Shown: in pieces, positions 1 to 6,423 of the stretch
How positions within the stretch are numbered: the first letter of the stretch is position 1
Layout: every line of letters starts with the position of its first letter
From: Desulfoluna limicola
GTDB taxonomy: Bacteria; Desulfobacterota; Desulfobacteria; Desulfobacterales; Desulfolunaceae
NCBI RefSeq assembly: GCF_021654575.1
Contig: NZ_AP024488.1
Span: 5,169,501 to 5,233,500 of the forward strand
Direction: 5' to 3'
DNA: 64,000 nt
The notes under the pieces: model-generated
Told to the model about the DNA's origin: nothing
Databases searched by the model: none
The model's input: only the letters and a program-made list of their open reading frames with translations
Translations under genes and position numbers: made by a program

Positions 1-201
1 GTGGTCCAGGGTGTTGATGACCTCTTTGAGCTCCTTTTTGATGATGCCGAAGTCCATGAGGACGCCGCCCTTGTCGAGCTTTTCTCCCTGGACGTACACT
101 TCCACGTGCCAGTTGTGGCCGTGGAGGTTTTCACACTGCTTGCCCACCATGGTGAGTTTGTGGGCGGCTGCAAAACGAGTCGTAACTTTCAATTCAAACA
201 T
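1..201 (-). CDS. queD: 6-carboxytetrahydropterin synthase QueD (6-pyruvoyl-tetrahydropterin synthase family), 3' part cut off by window edge
   Basis: The first 67 codons are present. The protein begins MFELKVTTRFAAAHKL, carries the zinc-binding His of the AAAH segment and the CENLHGHNWHVEV motif that supplies the catalytic Cys and the other two zinc His ligands, then the VLMDFG motif of the family. The enzyme makes 6-carboxy-tetrahydropterin from dihydroneopterin triphosphate, the first committed step to queuosine and other 7-deazaguanines, in the cytosol. The start at 201 is preceded by an AAAGGAGAG ribosome-binding site. A biopterin-type PTPS cannot be excluded from this fragment, but QueD is the usual bacterial member. 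It lies downstream of dnaJ on the same strand. Confidence 0.9.
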   Translation of the reverse strand, partial: MFELKVTTRFAAAHKLTMVGKQCENLHGHNWHVEVYVQGEKLDKGGVLMDFGIIKKELKEVINTLDH

Positions 202-252
202 GGGCTCTCCTTTGGCGTGTGGCACAGGTGTCGCGTCACTTTCGGTCATATA

Positions 253-279
253 GGGCTCCAACCGGATGGGTTGGAGCCC
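253..279 (-). terminator. Hairpin between dnaJ and queD
   Basis: An 11-bp perfect stem (253-263 with 269-279) with a 5-base loop sits in the 150-bp gap between the dnaJ stop and the queD start. No clear U tract follows on the minus strand, so it could be an inefficient terminator or a processing/attenuation hairpin rather than a canonical intrinsic terminator. Confidence 0.4.
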
Positions 280-351
280 CGGGGCTCTGTCGGTGTGAAG
301 CCTTTGGACAATGATCCTTGTGGGACAGGTATCTAACGTATAGCCACAGGG

Positions 352-1458
352 CTAATACCCGGACCCCTTGAGGAGGTTTTTCAACCTGTTGCTGAACTTT
401 TCGGAGTCGAGCTTTTCGAACTCCCGAAGCAGCTTCTCCTGCTTTTTGGAGAGTTTCTTGGGCGTGGTGATCTCCACCTGGATGATCTGGTCGCCCCGTC
501 GGCCCCCTCGAAGAGAGGGCATGCCCTTGCCGGGGAAGCGGAAGGTGTCCGCATATTGGGTTCCGGCAGGGATCTTGAGGGACTCGTCACCTTCCAGGGT
601 GGGGATGGTGATGGTGGCCCCAAGGGCTGCCTGGGTGAACGAAATCTCCACCAGGCAGATGATGTCCGTGTCGTTGCGCTGGAAGTGCTTGTGGGGACGG
701 ACGGAAATGAAGACGTATAGATCGCCGGGGGGGCCTCCGTTGGGGCTGGCTTCCCCTTCGCTGGTGAGGCGCAGGCGGGAGTCGGTGTCCACCCCAGCGG
801 GGATCTTCAGAGAGACGGTTTTGCTGACAGCGATCTGGCCGCGGCCACGGCATTCCGGGCAGGGGGTCTTGATGGTTTTTCCCCGGCCCTGGCAAGAGGG
901 GCAGGTGGATCGCACGGTGAAAAACCCCTGGCTCTGTGTGTGCTGTCCCGTGCCGTTGCAGAGATGGCAGACCTCAGGCTCGGTGCCGGGCTTGCACCCG
1001 TTTCCTTCACAGGTGGGGCAGGTCTGGCGCTTGTCCAGCTTGATCTCTTTTTCTGTTCCGAAGGCGGCCTCTTCAAAGTCGATGGTAAGATCATACCGAA
1101 GGTCGGCACCGCGCTGGACACGGCTTCTGCCACGTCCGCGGCCCCCACCCATTCCGAAGAAGTCTTCGAAGATGTCGCCAAAGCTTGAGAAGATGTCATC
1201 AAACCCGCCGGCACCTTGGAAGCCGTTGCCCTCAAGGCCCTGGTGTCCGTACTGGTCGTAGATCTGGCGTTTTTTGGAGTCGGTAAGGACATCGTAAGCT
1301 TCGGCGGCTTCCTTGAACCTGTCCTCAGCCTCTTTGTCTCCCGGGTTTCGGTCGGGATGGTACTTAAGTGCCAGCTTGCGGTATTTCTTTTTTAGCTCCT
1401 CGGCACTCGCGTCGCGATCGACGCCGAGGATTTCGTAGTAGTCTCTTTTCGTCGTCAT
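352..1458 (-). CDS. dnaJ: Chaperone protein DnaJ (Hsp40)
   Basis: Co-chaperone that delivers unfolded clients to DnaK and stimulates its ATPase. The 368-residue protein has the full class I layout: an N-terminal J domain (about 1-70) with the HPD triad in KYHPDRNPG, a Gly/Phe-rich linker (about 75-115), a zinc-finger domain with four CxxCxGxG repeats (CPTCEGNG, CHLCNGTG, CPSCQGRG, CPECRGRG) and the two C-terminal beta-sandwich client-binding domains. Length is normal for the family. No dnaK or grpE is adjacent. The gene is divergent from ubiE/menG, with about 200 bp between them that must hold both promoters; no CIRCE-type inverted repeat is visible there. Confidence 0.97.
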   Translation of the reverse strand: MTTKRDYYEILGVDRDASAEELKKKYRKLALKYHPDRNPGDKEAEDRFKEAAEAYDVLTDSKKRQIYDQYGHQGLEGNGFQGAGGFDDIFSSFGDIFEDFFGMGGGRGRGRSRVQRGADLRYDLTIDFEEAAFGTEKEIKLDKRQTCPTCEGNGCKPGTEPEVCHLCNGTGQHTQSQGFFTVRSTCPSCQGRGKTIKTPCPECRGRGQIAVSKTVSLKIPAGVDTDSRLRLTSEGEASPNGGPPGDLYVFISVRPHKHFQRNDTDIICLVEISFTQAALGATITIPTLEGDESLKIPAGTQYADTFRFPGKGMPSLRGGRRGDQIIQVEITTPKKLSKKQEKLLREFEKLDSEKFSNRLKNLLKGSGY

Positions 1459-1655
1459 GTATATTTCCGATACGCTTCCAACAGGTTGTCACGATTGACC
1501 AATTGTGATAGTTCCGTGGTTTGGTCCTGCGATGCGCCCCACTTGGGGCACGGGATCATAGTTTTTATTATCAAAGGCTGCGCAAAACATGCGGCATGGC
1601 CGTTGGCGTGGTTCCGCTACAACACAGGTGCCGTTCATCAGGGCGCACCCCTCCC

Positions 1656-2417
1656 ATGTCGGCAGAACCATGGACTAAATTAAACCAGAATTTGGTGTTG
1701 TCAATGAATAATGTAGAGCTTCCCTTTATCAGGGAGATGTTTGACGCCATTGCCCCGAAGTATGATTTTTTGAATCGAAGCCTGAGCCTGTACCAGGACG
1801 TGATTTGGAGACGCAGGGCCATCGCTTCCCTCAAGCTTGGAAACGGGCGCGGGAAAAAAATGCTCGATGTGGCTTGTGGGACTTGCGATATGGCCATCGA
1901 AGCGGTTCGTCGCACCCAGGGTCGCCTGAGTGTCACCGCCACTGATTTTTCCTTCAACATGCTGGCCCTCGGCAAAACCAAGGTGGCCAAAGAGCCCCAC
2001 GGAAAAGCCATTGCCCTGGCCCAGGGCAACGGCCTGGCATTGCCCTCCTTTGAAGAGGCCTATGATGCGGTGACCATCGCCTTTGGCATCCGCAATATCA
2101 TGGACCGCAAAGGAGCCCTGGAAGAGTTCCATCGCTGCCTCAAGGAAGAGGGCCGCGTCGCCGTCCTCGAACTGACCACCCCCACAAATAAATTGCTGCG
2201 GGGGCTCTATCTTCTCTATTTTCAGAAGGTCCTTCCTATCATCGGCGGGCTCTTCTCCAAAAACAAAGGGGCCTACAGCTACCTCCCCGACTCGGTCCTG
2301 AAGTTCCCCAGCCACGCCGAATTCAAAGCCATCATGACCGAGGCCGGCTTCACCGACGTTCACGCCCGCCCCATGACCTTCGGCATCGTGACCCTCTTCA
2401 CCGGCAAAAAGGGGTAA
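1656..2417 (+). CDS. ubiE: Demethylmenaquinone/ubiquinone C-methyltransferase UbiE/MenG
   Basis: SAM-dependent methyltransferase that makes the last C-methylation in menaquinone (or ubiquinone) synthesis. Seen: the family N-terminus FIREMFDAIAPKYDFLNR, the SAM-binding motif I as MLDVACGTCD (the family usually has a GGTGD-like loop, so the Cys at the second-last position is unusual), and the diagnostic AFGIRNIMDR motif. Two starts are plausible: 1656 (MSAEPW, 253 aa) and 1704 (MNNVEL, 237 aa). Neither has a strong Shine-Dalgarno, and upstream in-frame codons lack family similarity. In an anaerobe the product is most likely menaquinone, so menG is an equally good name. It stands alone, divergent from dnaJ. 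Confidence 0.92.
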   Translation: MSAEPWTKLNQNLVLSMNNVELPFIREMFDAIAPKYDFLNRSLSLYQDVIWRRRAIASLKLGNGRGKKMLDVACGTCDMAIEAVRRTQGRLSVTATDFSFNMLALGKTKVAKEPHGKAIALAQGNGLALPSFEEAYDAVTIAFGIRNIMDRKGALEEFHRCLKEEGRVAVLELTTPTNKLLRGLYLLYFQKVLPIIGGLFSKNKGAYSYLPDSVLKFPSHAEFKAIMTEAGFTDVHARPMTFGIVTLFTGKKG

Positions 2418-2424
2418 AAAGTGT

Positions 2425-2475
2425 GCCTCTGGCGGCAAGGGGCTGAGCCCCTTGACCCCAGGTTCGAGGGGATTC
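2425..2475 (+). repeat. Dispersed palindromic repeat, truncated copy A
   Basis: Begins with a GCCTCtGGCGGC end like the other copies in this window and contains the stem CAAGGGGC/GCCCCTTG (2436-2454, 3-base loop) followed by TTGACCCCAGGTTCG, which matches copies at 57428 and near 3402. The rest of the element is missing. It lies just after the ubiE/menG stop; the remainder of the gap to 2655 shows no gene. Confidence 0.65.
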
Positions 2476-2654
2476 GATCTTTCCTCATCGTCGTGCAACC
2501 CTAAGGGGCTTCGTGTTCTTCGTGGTTTTATACAAACAATACGCTTGAAACGAGTTGTTTGGCTCTTTTTAATTGCAGGATTTCAGGGGGATGTGTAATA
2601 TTTTAGGTTGATTTGGTTCGTTTGGTACACCCCTGAAAGTATCTGGAGAGAAAG

Positions 2655-3314
2655 ATGAGCGCAGTTGCAGCCTTGCCCCGCTACAGTGCCGCTGAGGAGA
2701 TCGCCAACAGCATCACCCACGGTGTCGGGGTGCTCTTCGGCATCGCGGCATTGTGTATCATGACCACCTTTGCCTCTCTCTATGGCGACGCCTGGCATCT
2801 TATCGGGGCCAGTGTTTTTGGCACCACGCTGGTTCTCCTCTATTCTTTTTCGACCCTCTATCACAGCATTCCCATCCCCCGCGCGAAATCCGTCTTCAGG
2901 GTCCTGGACCACGCCGCCATTTTTCTGCTCATCGCCGGTACCTACACTCCCTTCACCCTTGTGAGCCTTCGAGGCGCTTGGGGATGGGCTTTGTTCGGTG
3001 TCATTTGGGGGGCGGCCATCCTGGGCATCATTTTGAAAGTCTTCTCCCTCAACCGGTGGGAGTTGCTTTCCCTCGGTCTCTATACCGGGATGGGGTGGGC
3101 GGTGGCTTTTGCCGTGAAACCGCTTATGGCCGCGGTGCCAACCGGTGGGTTGGTGTTGTTGCTGCTCGGAGGGCTTTCCTACACCTTCGGAATCGTCTTT
3201 TATGTATGGGAGACGCTTCCTTTCAATCATGCTATATGGCATCTCTTCGTCCTGGGCGGCAGCGTACTCCATTTTTTCGCCGTGCTTTTCTATGTGATCC
3301 CTGTTTTCAGCTGA
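2655..3314 (+). CDS. Hemolysin III / PAQR family membrane protein (YqfA-like)
   Basis: Seven-transmembrane inner-membrane protein of 219 residues. Family landmarks visible are the N-terminal EEIANSITHGVG, the FSTLYHSI segment after TM3, the LDHAAIFLLIAGTYTPF motif and the C-terminal NHAIWHLFVLGGSVLHFFAV, which supply the Ser/Asp/His residues proposed to bind a metal. The Bacillus founding member was described as a hemolysin, but most bacterial homologues have no demonstrated lytic role; a metal-dependent hydrolase or lipid-homeostasis function is likelier. An AGAGAAAG Shine-Dalgarno precedes the ATG. It is monocistronic, closed by a strong terminator at 3351-3394. Confidence 0.9.
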   Translation: MSAVAALPRYSAAEEIANSITHGVGVLFGIAALCIMTTFASLYGDAWHLIGASVFGTTLVLLYSFSTLYHSIPIPRAKSVFRVLDHAAIFLLIAGTYTPFTLVSLRGAWGWALFGVIWGAAILGIILKVFSLNRWELLSLGLYTGMGWAVAFAVKPLMAAVPTGGLVLLLLGGLSYTFGIVFYVWETLPFNHAIWHLFVLGGSVLHFFAVLFYVIPVFS

Positions 3315-3350
3315 AAGCCTTTACCCTTGATGCCTTGATGATCAAACGCA

Positions 3351-3394
3351 AGGAGCCGTGGGGGGGGATTCCCCCACGGCTCCTTTTTGTTTGT
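3351..3394 (+). terminator. Rho-independent terminator of the hemolysin III family gene
   Basis: Perfect 14-bp stem (3351-3364 with 3371-3384), 6-base loop, followed by a T-rich tail (TTTTTGTTTGTTG). Confidence 0.95.
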
Positions 3395-3401
3395 TGATTT
3401 T

Positions 3402-3466
3402 ACGGGCGCAGCCCGTCAGCAAATGTGAAGGGGCGAGGCACGAGCCCTGGAGCATTTGCGAACCTG
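3402..3466 (+). repeat. Dispersed palindromic repeat, divergent copy G
   Basis: Contains a short stem ACGGGC/GCCCGT (3402-3416) and a core stem GCAAATG/CATTTGC (3419-3425 with 3453-3459) flanking a GC-rich centre. The layout and core match the repeats near 51.8, 53.8, 56.1, 56.4 and 57.4 kb, with different but still complementary stem bases. It abuts the 3' end of pyk. Confidence 0.5.
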
Positions 3467-3477
3467 GGGTGCAGGGA

Positions 3478-4890
3478 TTATCCCCTGCTCAGCAGGTTCT
3501 TTGCGGTGCTGATCTCCACGAAGGAGGCGCCATTGGCGGCACCGAAGTGGCCGGCCAGGACCACGAGGAGGTCCTCTTCGGTGAAGGCGTCTTTGGCCAT
3601 GAGGCGGGTGAGGGCTTCATGGAGAAACTCATTGGTGGTTTGGTTGAGTTTCATGTAGCTGCAGTGGACGCCGAAGGAGAGGGCGAGCTCTCGCATGGTG
3701 CGTTTGCTGTAGCACTGGGCGTAGATGGGGTTTTCGCCCCGGTAGGCGGCCAGGCCCCTTATGGTGCGCCCGGTGAGGGTGTCGGCGACGATCGCCTTTG
3801 TGGGGATGCGCAGGGCCGCTTTCACCGCGGCCTTGGTCAGGTAGTCGGTGATTTTGTTTTCCAGGGTGTAGGGTGTGTCGTTGAAGGTGCTGCGACTCTC
3901 CTCGATCTCCAGGGCGATGCGGGTCATGGTTTTTACCGCCTCCACCGGGTACTTTCCGTTGGCCGTTTCGCCGGAGAGCATGATGGCGTCGGTGCCGTCC
4001 AGGCAGGCATTGCCCACGTCCGAGACCTCAGCGCGGGTGGGGCGCGGGGCGTGGATCATGGAGTGGAGCATCTGGGTGGCGATGATCACGGGCTTTCGTT
4101 TTTCCACGCACTTGGTCACCAGCTTTTTCTGGATGAGGGGAATGCGTTCGGCCGGAATTTCAATGGCGAGGTCGCCACGGGCGATCATGGCGCCGAAGGC
4201 GTAGTCCAGGATCTCGTCGATGTTGTCGAGGCCTTCCTGATTCTCGATTTTGGCGATGATCTTTGCCTCGCTGCCTTTGGCGTCCAGGATCTCCTGAACC
4301 GCCAGGACGTCCTCTTTTTTGCGCACAAAGGAGTGGGCGATGAAGTCGACATCGTTTTCGGCGGAGTACTTGATGAATTCGATGTCTTTTTCTGTGAGGG
4401 CAGGCAGGTTGATGGCCACATCAGGGATGTTGATGCTTTTTCTGCCTTTGATGGCGCCATCGTTTTCCACAACACAGTGAAGGGTTTTCTCACTTTTTCC
4501 GGTGACGGAAAGGGCGATGTCGCCGTCATCGATGAGAAGCTGGCTTCCCACGGGGACATCGTCGGTCAGGCTGTCGTAAGAGACACAGAGAAGGCCGGGT
4601 TTCGAGGTGCCGGAGGCGTCGCCCCGGACATCCACGGCGTCTCCTGCGGTCACCTTCATCTCGCCCTCCATGGGGACCGTGCGAATTTCAGGCCCCTTGG
4701 TGTCGATCATGATGGCGAGGTGCTCAGAGACGGCTCGAACATTGTCGATCACCTCGGTGGCGTTTTCGGTGGTCATGTGGGCGGTGTTGAGGCGCACCAC
4801 ATTCATCCCGGCAGCGTAAAGCTCTTTTAAAAAATCAACGTCACACTTCAGGTTGGAGATGGTTGCTACGATCTTTGTCTTTTTTTCCAC
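3478..4890 (-). CDS. pyk: Pyruvate kinase
   Basis: Transfers phosphate from phosphoenolpyruvate to ADP, the last step of glycolysis. The 470 residues cover the TIM barrel, inserted B domain and C domain. Seen: N-terminal TKIVATISN and GMNVVRLNTAH, the MIDTKGPEIRT segment, the metal/substrate site KIENQEGL...ARGDLAIEIP, and the signature ATQMLHSMI...RPTRAEVSDVGNACLDGTDAIMLSGETANGKYP. The start is GTG at 4890 with AGGCGG upstream. The region after VVRLN has AHMTTENAT where many family members have the SHG motif, a modest departure. Length is normal. It is transcribed alone, with a large upstream gap. Confidence 0.96.
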   Translation of the reverse strand: MEKKTKIVATISNLKCDVDFLKELYAAGMNVVRLNTAHMTTENATEVIDNVRAVSEHLAIMIDTKGPEIRTVPMEGEMKVTAGDAVDVRGDASGTSKPGLLCVSYDSLTDDVPVGSQLLIDDGDIALSVTGKSEKTLHCVVENDGAIKGRKSINIPDVAINLPALTEKDIEFIKYSAENDVDFIAHSFVRKKEDVLAVQEILDAKGSEAKIIAKIENQEGLDNIDEILDYAFGAMIARGDLAIEIPAERIPLIQKKLVTKCVEKRKPVIIATQMLHSMIHAPRPTRAEVSDVGNACLDGTDAIMLSGETANGKYPVEAVKTMTRIALEIEESRSTFNDTPYTLENKITDYLTKAAVKAALRIPTKAIVADTLTGRTIRGLAAYRGENPIYAQCYSKRTMRELALSFGVHCSYMKLNQTTNEFLHEALTRLMAKDAFTEEDLLVVLAGHFGAANGASFVEISTAKNLLSRG

Positions 4891-5418
4891 GGGTTAACCG
4901 CCTTATCCGTCGTCTGGGTTCCGCCGCACTCCGAGGCATCCGCGTCTTTTGATGGGTTTTTCCATGGTCAAGGACGCGGCTGCGGCCGCCTTGATTCTTT
5001 GGTTTACTCTACAGGAAGCGATACCAAAACAAAACGGTTCTTTCGGGATATCGGTTCCTTGACAGCAATGCACGCTGAGGGCCGGAACTCGGCGCCGACA
5101 TGCGGGGGGCTGAAGGGGGTGACCTGATTGTTTCCGCTATGGGTCCCTCCGTATTTGTGGTACAAATAAAGGGTGTTGACTCACGTCACGGGGCCTTACC
5201 CTGCCGCCGGCTTGCCGTTTCTCAAGTCGCTTAAACCCTGCCCGGCCCCGGTTTTATGTTTTCGGACTGCTTCGTTGCAAGGCGATGTCCATGGTTTCTG
5301 CCATGGGCATGACACCCTTTTTGTGCACTGCCCCTTAAGCTTTGTTCGTATGGGGGGGCACCGGCTGACTCGCCGAGTCAGACCCCAACCCTTAAAAATC
5401 AAGCCGAGAGACAAGCCG
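4891..5418. other. Intergenic region between pyk and the HD-GYP regulator (both promoters), no gene seen
   Basis: These 528 bases separate two divergent genes. No conserved reading frame is recognisable; the in-frame extension upstream of 5419 does not look like protein of the family. A 7-bp inverted repeat CTGACTC-GCC-GAGTCAG (5365-5381) lies 38 bases before the regulator start and is a candidate operator or leader hairpin. Confidence 0.5.
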
Positions 5419-6423
5419 ATGAAGGTACTGGTTGTGGATGACGAGATCCTCTCTGTTGAGCTTCTCAGAGAAGCGCTGACCATCACGGGGTATCAGGTGG
5501 ATGTGCGGGAAAACGGCAGTGACGCCCTGGCTTACCTGCGGGATCATGGGGATTGCCGTATCGTGATTACCGACTGGGAGATGCCGGATATGGACGGCAT
5601 CGAGTTGACGCGCCGGATTCGGCAGGAGACCCTGGGGCATTACGTCTACATCATCATTGTCACCAGCCGGGGGGGCACGGCCAACGTGGTGGAGGGGCTG
5701 GAGGCAGGGGCTGATGATTTCATGTCGAAGCCTTTTCATCCCTCGGAGCTGGAGGTGCGTCTGCGGTCAGGCCAGCGGCTCATGTCCCTGGAAGCGAGCA
5801 ACATGACGATCTTTGCCCTGGCCAAGTTGGCGGAATCCCGGGACCCGGAAACCGGAGCCCACCTGGAGCGGGTGCGGGGGTATTCACGCGCCCTTGCGGC
5901 ACATATGGCCACGGGCGGCCCTTACAGCGATCTGATTGACGCCACGTTTATCGAGAATATCTATCTTACCACCCCGCTTCATGACATCGGCAAGGTGGCC
6001 ATCCCAGACTATGTGCTTCTCAAACCCGGGCGTCTCACGGACGCCGAGTTCGAAATCATGAAGATGCACACCACAGAAGGGGCCGCGACCCTTAACTCTG
6101 TGCTGGAGGTGGCGCCACACGCCTCTTTTCTTCGGGTGGCAAGGGATATCGCCCTGTGCCACCATGAACGGTTTGACGGGTCGGGGTACCCCAGGGGGCT
6201 TAAAGGCACCGACATTCCCCTGTCAGCCCGTATTTTCTGCCTCGCTGATGTCTACGATGCCCTGATCTCCAAACGTGTCTACAAAGCTGCCTTCAGTCAT
6301 GATGTGGCAAAAAACCTCATTCTTGAGGGGGAAGGCACCCAGTTTGATCCCCATGTTACTGGGGCCTTTGTTCAGTTGGAAGAGACGTTTCGAGCCATTG
6401 TCACCAGTCAGGTCGACCCTTGA
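5419..6423 (+). CDS. Response regulator with HD-GYP output domain (predicted c-di-GMP phosphodiesterase, RpfG-like)
   Basis: 334 residues. The receiver domain (about 1-122) has the acidic pocket VVDDE and phospho-acceptor D52 in ITDWEMPDMDG, with K in MSKPF. The HD-GYP domain (about 130-330) keeps the HD pair at 188-189 (LHDIGKVAIPD), the second His cluster CHHE at 247-250 and the GSGYP signature at 254-258, so it should be a metal-dependent phosphodiesterase opening c-di-GMP. The start at 5419 was chosen because the receiver begins there; the open frame extends 82 codons upstream without similarity. It overlaps the convergent hybrid kinase gene tail-to-tail by 16 bp, suggesting the kinase is its partner (inference). 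Confidence 0.93.
   Translation: MKVLVVDDEILSVELLREALTITGYQVDVRENGSDALAYLRDHGDCRIVITDWEMPDMDGIELTRRIRQETLGHYVYIIIVTSRGGTANVVEGLEAGADDFMSKPFHPSELEVRLRSGQRLMSLEASNMTIFALAKLAESRDPETGAHLERVRGYSRALAAHMATGGPYSDLIDATFIENIYLTTPLHDIGKVAIPDYVLLKPGRLTDAEFEIMKMHTTEGAATLNSVLEVAPHASFLRVARDIALCHHERFDGSGYPRGLKGTDIPLSARIFCLADVYDALISKRVYKAAFSHDVAKNLILEGEGTQFDPHVTGAFVQLEETFRAIVTSQVDP

Noticed and set aside
1530..1551. GC-rich inverted repeat GCCCCA/TGGGGC between dnaJ and ubiE as a heat-shock operator
   Set aside because: It is short and does not match the CIRCE consensus; a chance GC-rich repeat is as likely.
5173..5418. 82-codon N-terminal extension of the HD-GYP regulator
   Set aside because: The receiver domain starts exactly at 5419, and the upstream codons have no similarity to receivers, signal peptides or membrane segments.
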